This document shows positions 26,124 to 35,324 of a stretch of 64,000 nucleotides of DNA, piece after piece; the stretch's first letter is position 1; every line of letters starts with the position of its first letter. The stretch spans positions 192,492 through 256,491 of the forward strand of contig JAVZOV010000003.1 of NCBI GenBank assembly GCA_038881895.1. Reading direction: 5' to 3'. This DNA is from Thermoprotei archaeon (GTDB lineage Archaea; Thermoproteota; Thermoprotei; Gearchaeales; WAQG01). A program made the translations under genes and the position numbers. The notes beneath the pieces are model-generated. The model was not told the DNA's origin, did no database searches, and saw nothing but the letters and a program-made list of their open reading frames with translations.

Positions 26124-26951
26124 TTAACTGCTAAAAAGCCATGCGCTAACTTCATTGCTTATTATCTGATCTAATTTACCAGAATCTCTTAACTGTTCTA
26201 AAGCTGTATCAACTGCTAATTTAAAATCTGAAGCTCCTTTAGGCAATGCGATTGCAGTATATTCCATAGTTCCAGGGACTGTTCCCACTACAATCAGGCT
26301 TGGATCTTTTCTTGAGATTGCGTCAGCAGGTAGGTTATTAATTATTATTGCGTCCACGTCTCCTCTTTTTAATGCTAATATCATATCAGGATAAACTAGG
26401 TTGTATGAGATAACAGTCGCTTTTCCAGGCTTTTCAAGGTTATCTTTGGCCCATTCTTCTTGTATACTACCTAATTGCACCCCAACTTTTTTACCATACA
26501 GATCGTTTATTGTCTTTATAGGACTGACTTGCGGAACCATAATCACCGCTACTGCTGTGAGATAAGGAATAGAGAAATCTACAACTTTTTCTCGTGCAGC
26601 AGTTGCAGCCATTCCGGCTATAGCCATGTCAATTTGTCCTCCTTGTATTGCAGCTATTAATTCTGCAAATTTCATGTCTTTGATTTCCAAAGATACGTTT
26701 AAGTATTCTGCTATTCTTTTTGCTATAATAATATCAAAACCTGCATAACTGCCATTTTTAGCGATATATTCGTATGGAGGCCAATCGGCACTAGTACCGA
26801 CAATCAGTTTTCCTCTCTGTTTAATTTGTTCAAGCTTTGAAACTTGTTTTGGCTGTTGTGATACTGTGCTCATTGCATATATGTATGTGCCTATTATGAC
26901 TAATACTAGTAGAACTATTACAGTAAGGATGTTTATTTTTGGTACGTTCAT
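26124..26951 (-). CDS. Extracellular solute-binding protein family 3 (amino acids)
   Basis: 275 residues. N-terminal membrane anchor (about residues 8-28), then KQRGKLIVGTSADWPPYEYI and GFDIIIAKRIAEYL, the family 3 signature, with the ligand-binding Arg/Asp region MAATAAREKVVDFSIPYL. No lipobox; the archaeal protein is probably held by its N-terminal helix. First gene of a three-gene uptake operon. Specific amino acid unknown. Confidence 0.9.
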   Translation of the reverse strand: MNVPKINILTVIVLLVLVIIGTYIYAMSTVSQQPKQVSKLEQIKQRGKLIVGTSADWPPYEYIAKNGSYAGFDIIIAKRIAEYLNVSLEIKDMKFAELIAAIQGGQIDMAIAGMAATAAREKVVDFSIPYLTAVAVIMVPQVSPIKTINDLYGKKVGVQLGSIQEEWAKDNLEKPGKATVISYNLVYPDMILALKRGDVDAIIINNLPADAISRKDPSLIVVGTVPGTMEYTAIALPKGASDFKLAVDTALEQLRDSGKLDQIISNEVSAWLFSS

Positions 26952-27043
26952 GTTAATCGTTTCTATAATTTAAGCATGTCTTTTAAACCTTTAGTTCTTG
27001 ATAGAAAATATAATTAGTATAATGTTCTAAATAAAACATTTAT

Positions 27044-27925
27044 TTATTTTACTGTCCTTGGCGGTGGTTCTGGGATTTTTGGATTAGGTTTATGTTCTTT
27101 AGATATGGGCTTTATTTCTGTTTTGTTTTTAACCTTCTTTATTCCCAGACTTTCTGATATAACTATTCTTTTTAGTAATTGTATTGCTAATGCTGGATCT
27201 ACACCCTTTGGACATACTGCACTGCAGCTGCCTGCAAAATGGCATCTCCATACTCCGTGAGGATTATCGAGTATTAGGATTCTCTCTCCTGCCCCTTGAT
27301 CTCTATTATCAACAGTATACCGGTATGCTTGTGCTAATGCTTGTGGTCCTATAAAGAGATCATCAGTAGCCATGATTGGGCATGCAGCATTGCAAAGTCC
27401 ACACTTTATACAATATGTGAATTGCATGTAAAGTAGATGTTGTTCGGGTGTCTGTAGGTATTCACCTGCTGGGTTTTCTTGTTCCTCGCGATCTTCTCTT
27501 ATTATAAATGGTTTAACACTCTTATGTTTAGTGAAAAAGTTTGTGAAATCTGTTGCTAAATCTCTTATTATTGGATAATTGGGTAATGGCCTAATCTCGA
27601 TTGTATCTGAATTTAATTCAAAAACTTGTGTTTGGCATGCTAATCTAGGAAGTCCATTGATTAACATTCCACAAGAACCGCAGATCCCCATCCTGCAAGA
27701 GTGTCTATATGCGAGTGAGTGATCTATGTTTTCTTTTATATAAAATAATGCATCTAAAACAGTCATTCCCTTATAGGCAGGTACTTTATATTCCTCAAGT
27801 CTTGGTTTTTCATCTTTTTCAGGAATAAATCTGAATATCTTAAATATGATTCCTTTTGTCGCTTGCTTTGTTTCAGTCGCGCTTTCTTCTGGTCTTGTTT
27901 TTATTGCCTCTGACACTGTTGTCAT
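27044..27925 (-). CDS. sdhB: Succinate dehydrogenase iron-sulfur subunit
   Basis: 293 residues. [2Fe-2S] cluster ligands in CRMGICGSCGMLINGLPRLAC; [4Fe-4S] and [3Fe-4S] ligands in CIKCGLCNAACP and CHFAGSCSAVCPKGVDP. The spacing is that of classical SdhB/FrdB, not the Cys-rich SdhE type. An N-terminal tail of 25 residues and a Pro/Lys-rich C-terminal tail are extra. GGAGGTGG precedes the ATG. Last gene of sdhACDB. Confidence 0.95.
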   Translation of the reverse strand: MTTVSEAIKTRPEESATETKQATKGIIFKIFRFIPEKDEKPRLEEYKVPAYKGMTVLDALFYIKENIDHSLAYRHSCRMGICGSCGMLINGLPRLACQTQVFELNSDTIEIRPLPNYPIIRDLATDFTNFFTKHKSVKPFIIREDREEQENPAGEYLQTPEQHLLYMQFTYCIKCGLCNAACPIMATDDLFIGPQALAQAYRYTVDNRDQGAGERILILDNPHGVWRCHFAGSCSAVCPKGVDPALAIQLLKRIVISESLGIKKVKNKTEIKPISKEHKPNPKIPEPPPRTVK

Positions 27926-27928
27926 CTG

Positions 27929-28285
27929 TCATCCACCTCCTACGTTGATATAAAACATGATAGCTGCGTATAATCCGTATAAGTATGTTACTGTGGCTAC
28001 TATTAGAACTCCGAATGTGATTAATGTTTTGTATCTTCCACCTGAAAGTTCTAGGAGCAATGTTCTTGCTCCATAGTTTGCATGATACATTACTATTGTT
28101 AAGAATAGTGAGTAGAACACAATGTAAAGAGGTTGTTTTGCTCTTTCAACAAGGCTACTGTATTCAAGACCTATTTTATAACCTGTTCCTATGATGGATG
28201 AAAATGTTGATATATGTATGAATGCTAATATGATTAGTAATGCGCCTGTTATTAATTGAAGGAACCAGAGTTGTGATTCTTTCAT
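27929..28285 (-). CDS. sdhD: Succinate dehydrogenase membrane anchor subunit (SdhD-like)
   Basis: About 118 residues, three membrane helices. His in IVMYHANYGARTLLLEL is a probable haem ligand. GTG in frame three codons upstream, but GAGGTGAG before ATG at 28285 supports this start. Placed between sdhC and sdhB; with SdhC it makes a two-subunit anchor, consistent with type A succinate:quinone oxidoreductase. Confidence 0.85.
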   Translation of the reverse strand: MKESQLWFLQLITGALLIILAFIHISTFSSIIGTGYKIGLEYSSLVERAKQPLYIVFYSLFLTIVMYHANYGARTLLLELSGGRYKTLITFGVLIVATVTYLYGLYAAIMFYINVGGG

Positions 28286-28290
28286 TTTTC

Positions 28291-28773
28291 TCACCTCAGA
28301 TAGAATAAGTATTCCATTAATGTACCGAGTATTATTATTCCAGCTATTATCATTAATATTATTGCAATAATTCTTTGCGAACTTTTTAGTGATCGTGGTT
28401 TATATGGATATTCAGGTCTTATTGGTTTTCCTATAGTATATCCAAGCTCTGCAAGTATTAATCTAATTCCGTTTGCACCATGTAGTGCTAGCGATGCTAT
28501 TACTATAATTTCCCCAGTATAGTTTATTGGATTTTCAAACGTTGTCATGAGGCCGGTCCATTCAGATCCTCCCCAAAGACGAATACTTGTTACATAAATA
28601 TGCATGTAAAGATATACTACTAATATTACACCGGTCACTCTATGCAATGTATACATCCATCTTTCAAAATTAAATTTAAAAGGAGTGAACCAAGCTTTTA
28701 ATCCTAATTTATATTTCGGAATAACTTTTGGTACTGCTACATTTTTATATGATTTTATATTTTCTTTATCCAT
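28291..28773 (-). CDS. sdhC: Succinate dehydrogenase cytochrome b subunit (SdhC-like)
   Basis: 160 residues, three membrane helices. The quinone-site motif is LHRVTGVILVVYLYMHIYV and the haem-ligand motif is ALHGANGIRLILAEL. Preceded by AGGAGGAG. Together with the SdhD-like subunit it anchors SdhAB in the membrane and passes electrons to quinone. Confidence 0.9.
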   Translation of the reverse strand: MDKENIKSYKNVAVPKVIPKYKLGLKAWFTPFKFNFERWMYTLHRVTGVILVVYLYMHIYVTSIRLWGGSEWTGLMTTFENPINYTGEIIVIASLALHGANGIRLILAELGYTIGKPIRPEYPYKPRSLKSSQRIIAIILMIIAGIIILGTLMEYLFYLR

Positions 28774-28785
28774 TTCTCGCTCCTC

Positions 28786-30552
28786 CTAGTATTTACGTTC
28801 AACTGGTAACCATTTAGTTATCCTGACAGGTATATATGTTAATGCTGGTGGCCCGTCTGATGTTTTTGTTGCTAATGTGTGTTTCAACCAATTAACGTCA
28901 TCTCTTTTTGGATAATCAAGTCTATAATGTGCGCCCCTGGATTCTGTTCTAGCAAACGCGCTATGAAGAACAACCTCTGCCACATCAAGCATGTTCTCGA
29001 GCTCCAGAGCTGAGATTAGATCTGTATTGTAAACCCTGCTTTTATCAGTTACTTCAGCTTTTTTGAAGCGTTCTTTTAACGCTCTGATTTTATTTATACC
29101 ATCAGCCAACTCACTTCCAGTCCTAAATACGTATGCTTTCTGATCCATTATTTGTCGTAGTTCATTCTTTATTTCATAAAGATTCTCATCGCCTCTCTTT
29201 CCTAACATTTTATCGTAGATTCTCGATTCTTCATAAGAAACTAATTCTTGAGACGGTGATGGGTCAGCATTATTTGATGTAAGATAATTAAAAGCCTCCG
29301 CGCCTGCTATTCTCCCATAAGCTATACATGCTGCTGTGGAGTTTGTACCAAGTCTATTAGCTCCGTGTATACTAATACATGCACATTCTCCAGCTCCCCA
29401 TAAGCCTTTAACTGGTGTTCCGTCAGCATACAGTATTCTGGCATCGGTATCACTGTGTATACCACCCATAGTATAGTGAGCTGCAGGTCTTACTGGTATT
29501 GGCTCATCTATAGGATCAATACCAGCAAATTTTATCGCCAGCTCTCTAATAAATGGTAACCTTTCCTTAATTTTTTCTTCACCTAAATGCCTCAAGTCCA
29601 AATGGAGATAATCGAGACCCCTTGGACCTTTAAAACCACGACCTTGCATTATTTCTGTTACCATTGATCTGCTGATTATATCTCTTGGTGCTAATTCCAT
29701 TCTTTCAGGCGCGTAAGCTTTCATAAATCTTTCCCCTTTATTGTTAGTAAGGTAACCACCCTCACCTCTTGCAGCTTCTGAAATTAGTATTCCTGAAGGA
29801 ACTAACCCAGTTGGATGAAATTGTATGAACTCCATATCTTTTAATGGAATGCCTGCTCGGTAGGCCATCGCTAAACCATCACCGGTTACTGTTCTTGAAT
29901 ATGTAGTAAAACCATACAATATACCAGCACCACCAGTTGCTATTATACCTGCACGACCTTTGAAAATATGAAAGTCTCCAGTTTTCATTTCAATAGCTGT
30001 CAACCCTTCAAATCTTTTATCTTCAATTAAAAAAGAAGTCACAAACCATTCATTGTAAAATGTTACATTACCATACTTAAGCAAATTATCATAAAGTACT
30101 TGCATTTCAAAGAAACCTGTTTTATCAGCTGCAAAAACAGCCCTTGGAAATGTATGACCACCAAAAGGCCTCTGATCAATTCTGCCATCCTTTCTCCTAG
30201 ACCATGGTATTCCCATATGATCTAGCATTAGAATTTCTTCTGGCATTGTGTGAACAAATTTTTCCACGGCATCTTGATCAGATAGAAAATCACCACCTTT
30301 AATGGTATCCCATTCATGTAATTCATAACTGTCACCCTCTTCAGGTCTAAGAACAGCAGCAGTACCACCTTCCGCGGCTACTGAATGAGATCGCATTACA
30401 TGAAGCTTTGAAATGACAGCAATATCAAGCTTTCCTTTACTTAACCTTGATGCCTCATATGCAGCCCTTAACCCAGCTAATCCAGAACCAACTATTAACA
30501 AATCATGTGAAATAACTTCTGGCGTTCTAACCACCTTAGTAAATATAAGCAT
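28786..30552 (-). CDS. sdhA: Succinate dehydrogenase flavoprotein subunit
   Basis: 588 residues. FAD-binding [15 protein letters not shown] near the N-terminus; covalent-flavin His in [15 protein letters not shown]; active-site segments [32 protein letters not shown] and [20 protein letters not shown]. First gene of sdhACDB. A TATA-like AAGTATATAG lies about 20 bases before the ATG, so an internal GTG six codons later is a possible alternative start. Confidence 0.95.
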   Translation of the reverse strand: MLIFTKVVRTPEVISHDLLIVGSGLAGLRAAYEASRLSKGKLDIAVISKLHVMRSHSVAAEGGTAAVLRPEEGDSYELHEWDTIKGGDFLSDQDAVEKFVHTMPEEILMLDHMGIPWSRRKDGRIDQRPFGGHTFPRAVFAADKTGFFEMQVLYDNLLKYGNVTFYNEWFVTSFLIEDKRFEGLTAIEMKTGDFHIFKGRAGIIATGGAGILYGFTTYSRTVTGDGLAMAYRAGIPLKDMEFIQFHPTGLVPSGILISEAARGEGGYLTNNKGERFMKAYAPERMELAPRDIISRSMVTEIMQGRGFKGPRGLDYLHLDLRHLGEEKIKERLPFIRELAIKFAGIDPIDEPIPVRPAAHYTMGGIHSDTDARILYADGTPVKGLWGAGECACISIHGANRLGTNSTAACIAYGRIAGAEAFNYLTSNNADPSPSQELVSYEESRIYDKMLGKRGDENLYEIKNELRQIMDQKAYVFRTGSELADGINKIRALKERFKKAEVTDKSRVYNTDLISALELENMLDVAEVVLHSAFARTESRGAHYRLDYPKRDDVNWLKHTLATKTSDGPPALTYIPVRITKWLPVERKY

Positions 30553-30560
30553 CCTAAACT

Positions 30561-31060
30561 ATATACTTTTCTATGACACTCGTTTTTCTATTATTTTTAT
30601 CAATAGAGTACTTACCTATAAACCTCTTTTCCCTGTTAATATGTATTTATTTTATTTATAGATGTTCAATTTTTATTCACAAATACTGTCTCATTCAGTT
30701 AATCAGTGATATGCTTTCACAATGAGAAAGAATGAAAGTGTTATAAGTTTTACGTGGTAGCAATCGATACTCTTCATTGCTGAATTTAAGGAGTTTTCTG
30801 TTGTTTCTGTTTGATGTTTTGTTGTATTGGGTTCTGGGATTTGTTAAACCAGCACCTGCATGAACATATAGCTCGCTTGGAAGCTACTCGTTCAAATTCC
30901 ACAATTTAGACCTATCAACAACTTATACAAGAAACAAAGCCCTAAACTTTCCTATCAAGCACTACATAAAAATATTAACTTGTGATTATGATAGTATTTT
31001 AGTATTAATATTTAATAAATATTTTTTATTCCTTAATTGCTATGAATTTAAGTTATTAAG
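30561..31060. other. Gene-free region with possible tnpB debris
   Basis: No open gene. Bases 30780-30830 weakly resemble an inner tnpB stretch of the IS607-like copies (TTTAAGGAGTTTTCTGTTGT against TTTGAGAGCTTTCTGTTATT), followed by GGGTTCTGGG like the right end. The downstream part holds the nep1 promoter with TATA-like CTATATATCC near 31062. Confidence 0.3.
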
Positions 31061-31092
31061 CCTATATATCCTATTGTGAGAGAGTGATTGTT

Positions 31093-31785
31093 ATGATACA
31101 TTTGGTGCTTGTGGAAGCTCCTCTTGAGTTAATACCTTTAAGTATTGCTATGCATCCTATAATACAGACAATCTCTAAAAAGAGAGGTAAGAAACCAACT
31201 GAAATGTTGCTTGATGTTTCATTGCATTATAAAGCAATGAGAAACATTCCAAAGAAACACAAGAGAGGTAGACCGGATATTGTTCACAGGTTTCTCATAG
31301 AAGCTCTTGGATCTCCTTTTAACAAAATGGGACTATTAAAGACCTACGTTCATACTATAAATGATGATGTTATAGAAATGCGAAGTGACTTAAGAATACC
31401 TCGTAATTATAATAGGTTCATTGGTCTTATGGAACAGTTATTGGTTGATGGCGCTGTACCAAGGGATAAACCATTAATGTGGATTTTTAAAGGAGGCTTA
31501 CGTAAACTTATGGAGAGAATAAATCCTGAGATAGTAATACTTATGCACGAAAAGGGTAATTACATGAGCGTTCTCGAATTGGCTAATAAAATTGTTAGGT
31601 TAAACAATCCAGTAATTTTAATAGGAGGTTTCCCACGTGGCGATTTTGAAAAGGAAATTATGGATTTAGCCAATTTTAAAGTTTCAATATATGATAAACC
31701 TCTTGAAACTAGTATAGTTGCCTCTAGAGTACTTTGTGGTTTAGAGTTAAAAATTGCGTCAGACTTAAAACTAAGAAAGGAATAG
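31093..31785 (+). CDS. nep1: rRNA small subunit pseudouridine methyltransferase Nep1 (EMG1)
   Basis: About 230 residues, SPOUT methyltransferase that N1-methylates a pseudouridine of 16S rRNA and helps assemble the small subunit. The start MIHLVLVEAPLELIPLSIAM, the basic patch IPKKHKRGRPDIVHRFLIEA and the knot region LIGGFPRGDFEKEIM are characteristic. GTG at 31084 is in frame, but the protein family starts at the ATG at 31093. tRNA-His follows 11 bases later. Confidence 0.93.
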   Translation: MIHLVLVEAPLELIPLSIAMHPIIQTISKKRGKKPTEMLLDVSLHYKAMRNIPKKHKRGRPDIVHRFLIEALGSPFNKMGLLKTYVHTINDDVIEMRSDLRIPRNYNRFIGLMEQLLVDGAVPRDKPLMWIFKGGLRKLMERINPEIVILMHEKGNYMSVLELANKIVRLNNPVILIGGFPRGDFEKEIMDLANFKVSIYDKPLETSIVASRVLCGLELKIASDLKLRKE

Positions 31786-31796
31786 CTTACATTGGT

Positions 31797-31873
31797 GGCC
31801 CGGGTTGAGTAGCCTGGTAGCTCGGAGGCCTGTGGAGCCTCTAGCGTCGGTTCAAATCCGGCCCCGGGCCCCA
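31797..31873 (+). tRNA. tRNA-His (GUG)
   Basis: Acceptor GCCCGGG/CCCGGGC with an encoded extra 5' G (G-1 at 31797) opposite discriminator C, the tRNA-His identity pair. D arm GAG/CTC, anticodon arm GAGGC-CTGTGGA-GCCTC giving GUG, T arm GTCGG-TTCAAAT-CCGGC. CCA is encoded. No intron. Confidence 0.95.
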
Positions 31874-31925
31874 TCGATAAAAAATAAATATCAGCATCAG
31901 TTAACTTATCATCCTTATAGGTACT

Positions 31926-32088
31926 ATGTTGGGTGAAGCTTATTACTTATCAATAGATTATTTTATGAACCGTCCTAATCACATAATAATAACAGCTGCC
32001 ATAGTTGGTGTTTTTGCCGCAACAAATAAAAATCTACCAACTTCCATAATACTAGTGAGTGAAATTTTTAGTCTGGTTGCTTTATTAC
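31926..32088 (+). pseudogene. Truncated CLC-type chloride channel fragment
   Basis: About 54 codons before a TnpB element. The segment ITAAIVGVFAATNKNLPTSI then ILVSEIFSLVALL resembles the C-terminal membrane part of CLC channels/antiporters (pattern G-x-x-A...APLT-x-I-x-L-V-x-E). The upstream nine-tenths of such a gene are missing and the downstream part is cut by the element at 32081. No continuation is visible beyond the element's right end. Assignment by pattern only. Confidence 0.35.
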
Positions 32089-33257
32089 AGAAATGCGACA
32101 AGAAAGCCTAGAACTTCAGTTCTGGGATGAATCGTCGATAGGCTTAAATAAGTGCTTAAACAATGTTTTCTTGAGCGAGTCGCTCATGAAGGCTAAGAAA
32201 ACCATTAAGGCAAAGATTCTTGAACTACGCAAAGGCAAGGAAGAGCTTTTGAGGCGTGAATACGAGAATTGGCAACGCTATTTGCATGGAGACAAGTCTG
32301 TTCCACTTTATTCCGCTACAAAGCAACAGGCTGACAGACTTCTAAAGAGGCTTGGAAATGTTAAGCCTAACAAGGAATACCCGCTAATCCTTAGAAGGGA
32401 CGTGTACAGAGCAGACACCAAGCTGACGCCTTATTGGCTCAAGATTCCAATTTATGGGGTTAGAGGCGGAATAAACGTCCCCATAAAGACCCATGAACCA
32501 ATAACTGATGACATGATTTGCAGAGAGGCAAAAATCGTAAAGAAAGGTAATGAGTGGTTCGTCCACATAACTGTTGAAAAAGAAGTCGAGGAGAGAAACC
32601 CTAAATCAGCTCTAGCAGTTGATATGGGGATACGCTGGATAGCCGCAACAGTCAACTCAACCAATCCAAAACCGAAGTTCTATGGGAGGGAGCTTAGGAG
32701 GGTTAAGGGACACTTCTTCTGGCTTAGGAGAACCCTAGCCCTGAAGAAGTCATATAAAGCGATAAAGAAGATTGGGCGTAAAGAGAGAAGGGTTGTTAAC
32801 GATATCCTGCATAAGATTAGCAGAGCCATAGTCAACGAAGCTTTGGCGAACGACTCCATGATAGTTCTTGGAAAACTCAAGGGCATAAGACGAAACGGCA
32901 GAGGTAGAGCTTTCAAAAGAAAGCTCAACAACGGATTCCCATACCATAGGCTAAGCCAATTCATAGAGTATAAGGCGAGATGGCGCGGAATCAAAGTTGT
33001 TAAGATAAGCGAAAGAAACACTTCAAAACTGTGCCATAAATGTGGTCACAGGGGGCTTCGAGTCGGAGGCCTCTTCAAATGCCAAAACTGCGGAATCCAA
33101 TGCAACGCAGACTATAATGGAGCAACGAACATCCTTAAGCGGGCTATGGGCTATACGTCCATGGCAGGGGCTGCTTTGACACAGCCCGAACTCGGTACGA
33201 TGAAGGCTTGAGCCTGAGGAACCGAGAATCTCCCGGCTTCAGCCGTGGAGAATGTCA
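32081..33257 (+). mobile_element. TnpB element, intact parent of the PATE family
   Basis: Left end TTTATTACAGAAATGCGACA with a TATA-like CTTAAATAA at 32142-32150 and a hairpin GAGCGAGTCGCTC; right end CGGCTTCAGCCGTGGAGAAT. It carries only tnpB. Deleted or decayed relatives are at 52-300, 21027-21322, 24485-24675 and 63452-63472. The right end after tnpB contains CCCGGCTTCAGCCG, a foldable scaffold expected at the 3' part of the guide RNA. Confidence 0.8.
32186..33211 (+). CDS. tnpB: TnpB protein with altered RuvC-II motif
   Basis: 341 residues from ATG 32186, which lies about 40 bases after the TATA-like CTTAAATAA; an in-frame ATG at 32093 would add 31 residues read from the element's end sequence. 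RuvC-I Asp is in SALAVDMGIRWIA, zinc finger CHKCGH...CQNCG, RuvC-III Asp in CNADYNGATNIL. The RuvC-II position usually reads V-L-E-D-L-K-G but here it is SMIVLGKLKGIRR, so the catalytic Glu is missing. Either the active site is rearranged, as reported for some TnpB branches, or the protein is nuclease-dead. Confidence 0.85.
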   Translation: MKAKKTIKAKILELRKGKEELLRREYENWQRYLHGDKSVPLYSATKQQADRLLKRLGNVKPNKEYPLILRRDVYRADTKLTPYWLKIPIYGVRGGINVPIKTHEPITDDMICREAKIVKKGNEWFVHITVEKEVEERNPKSALAVDMGIRWIAATVNSTNPKPKFYGRELRRVKGHFFWLRRTLALKKSYKAIKKIGRKERRVVNDILHKISRAIVNEALANDSMIVLGKLKGIRRNGRGRAFKRKLNNGFPYHRLSQFIEYKARWRGIKVVKISERNTSKLCHKCGHRGLRVGGLFKCQNCGIQCNADYNGATNILKRAMGYTSMAGAALTQPELGTMKA

Positions 33258-33395
33258 AAAACAAACTAATGTTATTAAAAACAATCATAGTCAAACTTTC
33301 TTATGTTATCAGGCCTCGACTAGGGATTGAGATGATTATCTGGTCACCATTTTAGTCTTAAACTATAAATATTCGATTGTGCTCGATTATATGTT

Positions 33396-34460
33396 ATGAC
33401 TGAGATAATAGATCTGCTAAGAATATTATCGGAAACGCACGGTCCACCTGGGAGAGAGGAGGAGATCAGAAGGGTAATAACAAATAACGTAAAAAATATT
33501 GTTGATAGTGTAAACATAGATCCGCTTGGGAATGTAATAGCATTAAAGAGAGGAGGAGAATTAAAGGTAATGATTGCTGCTCATATGGATGAAGTGGCAT
33601 TAATAACTTCATTTATAGAGGATAATGGTTTCATAAGGTTTTCACCAATTGGAGGTATTGACCCACGCATTCTACTATCTAAACGAGTCTTAATTCACAC
33701 TAAAAATAAGAAGCTAAATGGTGTAATAGGTGTAAAACCTAGACATTTATTAACTGAAGAAGAATTAAAAAAAGTGCCGCAGATAAATCAAATGTATATA
33801 GATATAGGTGTATCGAGCAAATCTGAGGTTGAAGAGTTAGGTGTCAGGGTTGGTGATCCAATAACTTTTAATGAAACGTTTATGCAGCTTACACAATTTA
33901 GAGTTATGGGTAAGGCGTTAGATGATAGGGCTGGTGTTGCAGTGATTATTAAAGTTCTTGAGATGTTTAAAGATGTGCAATTACCTTACACACTTTATGC
34001 TGTATTCACGACGCAAGAAGAAGTTGGTCTACGTGGTGCAACATCAGTAACATATACTGTAAATCCTGATATTGCACTAGTAGTAGAGACAACGACAGCT
34101 GCAGATACTCCTGAAAATTCTCCATCAGAATATGTTACAATGCTTGGCAAAGGGCCAGCAATAAGGGTTATGGATGCAACCATGATAACTCAGCAAAAGA
34201 TTTTAGATTTCATGATAAACATCGCTAACAGAATAAATGTTCCATATCAGTTACAAGTAGCACCAAAAAGTGGCACTGATGCCGGAACTATCCACATATC
34301 ACACGGCGGCATTCCAACCGGTGTAATATCAATACCTGCAAGATACCTCCACACGCCATCATCAATAATTGATCTCACAGATTTCGAACACACAGTAACA
34401 TTAACAACAGAGATTCTTAAACAAATAAAAAACAAAGAAGAATTTTATTTTAGTATTTAA
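33396..34460 (+). CDS. M42-family aminopeptidase (TET-type)
   Basis: 354 residues. Co-catalytic metal ligands and bases: His/Asp in MIAAHMDEVALI, Asp in KALDDRAGVAV, Glu-Glu in VFTTQEEVGLRG, acidic residue in LVVETTTAADTPE, His in PARYLHTPSSII. GTDAGTIHISHGGIPTG is also conserved. Family members form dodecameric tetrahedral particles that trim peptides. Single gene. Confidence 0.92.
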   Translation: MTEIIDLLRILSETHGPPGREEEIRRVITNNVKNIVDSVNIDPLGNVIALKRGGELKVMIAAHMDEVALITSFIEDNGFIRFSPIGGIDPRILLSKRVLIHTKNKKLNGVIGVKPRHLLTEEELKKVPQINQMYIDIGVSSKSEVEELGVRVGDPITFNETFMQLTQFRVMGKALDDRAGVAVIIKVLEMFKDVQLPYTLYAVFTTQEEVGLRGATSVTYTVNPDIALVVETTTAADTPENSPSEYVTMLGKGPAIRVMDATMITQQKILDFMINIANRINVPYQLQVAPKSGTDAGTIHISHGGIPTGVISIPARYLHTPSSIIDLTDFEHTVTLTTEILKQIKNKEEFYFSI

Positions 34461-34761
34461 CTAAATTTTTAAATTTTGAGTATGCCATTCCGTTTAACTA
34501 AAACTCAGACTGTGGAAAAATATGCAATGCGGATTTAGAAAATTCTCAAGAAAATGAGATAGAATCAAAGAAAATTAACCTCTACTCTTATCTTAGATGA
34601 ATGAGATCATCTTTTAAAAGAGGGATTTTTAACAAGTTTAATATGACTTTAATGTTATAATAATTGATGCTATTAAAATAAGAGACCCACTGAATATTGT
34701 ATAATGTAGTGAATTGTTCCTTTATATAGATTGTTGCTCAGAAAGTTTAAGAGCTTTGCTG

Positions 34762-34995
34762 AGATAAATGGGCAAAGTTTAAACATGATGTTAACTCACT
34801 AAATTTGGAATGTTCCCGATGTGGATGGAATAACATCTGAACTAGAGCGAAAACATAGCTCGTAAGATGGTGAGTCCTATGGGATGGTGAAGTTGTGAGC
34901 ACCTCAAACCAGGTGACTGGGAGTGCAAAAGCTCCGGGCGAACGCTGGGAACTCCTAACTTTAGTTGAGTCGTGGAGTAGCTCACATGATGGTAA
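34762..34995 (+). mobile_element. tnpB 3' remnant of a separate TnpB lineage
   Basis: Bases 34793-34840 encode VNSLNLECSRCGWNNI then a stop, the start of the tnpB zinc finger. After it come ACCTCAAACCAGGTGACTGG and CTTTAGTTGAGTCGTGGAGTAGCTCAC, typical of the right-end structure of archaeal IS200/605 tnpB elements. The rest of tnpB is lost. Different sequence from the other elements here. The remaining bases of 34461-35043 are AT-rich without a gene. Confidence 0.55.
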
Positions 34996-35043
34996 TGAGG
35001 CGAAAAATTTATCATAGTCTTTTTACTAGTTAGGGATGCTGGG

Positions 35044-35179
35044 CCCGGGGTAGCTAAGCCTGGTATAGCTTCCGGCTGTAGGTATCAGCCACCTAGACAA
35101 CTGGGGTCGCGAGCCTGAGAATGAGTCTAGGTCAGCAGGTACCGGAAGGCCGTGGGTTCAAATCCCACCCCCGGGACCA
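35044..35179 (+). tRNA. tRNA-Tyr (GUA) with a 59-base intron
   Basis: Acceptor CCCGGGG/CCCCGGG with C1-G72, the archaeal tRNA-Tyr identity pair, discriminator A and encoded CCA. D arm GCTA...TAGC, anticodon loop CTGTAG|A giving GUA, T arm GTGGG-TTCAAAT-CCCAC. The intron occupies 35082-35140 at position 37/38; BHB central helix CTGT/GCAG with bulges AGG and GTA. Inside the intron ACCTAGA pairs with TCTAGGT. Confidence 0.93.
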
Positions 35180-35272
35180 GTCTTCTTGTGATTGTGATTA
35201 TTCAAAGGAAATGTGATTACGACGTTATCACAATAATCATGGATTGCTCTGATGTATTATAATGTTATTTTT

Positions 35273-35297
35273 TACCCCCTTATTTCCTCTGGAATGT
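35273..35297 (-). promoter_or_regulatory. ORB-like sequence
   Basis: On the minus strand: ATTCCAGAGGAAATAAGGGG followed by GTAAA. It shares the TTCCAG-GGAAA dyad and the following G-run with the two ORB sequences at 40.6-40.9 kb, with one mismatch in the dyad. Single copy; could bind Orc1/Cdc6 or be chance. Confidence 0.4.
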
Positions 35298-35324
35298 GAT
35301 TTTTAAAGTATGTGATTAGTCACA

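Noticed and set aside
30880-30910. tRNA-like T arm (GTTCAAATTCCAC)
   Set aside because: No pairing acceptor, D or anticodon arm can be built around it.
32093-32185. N-terminal 31 residues of the longer TnpB frame
   Set aside because: The same DNA is conserved in the deleted copy at 21.0 kb as element end, and contains the TATA-like box and hairpin, so it is probably not translated.
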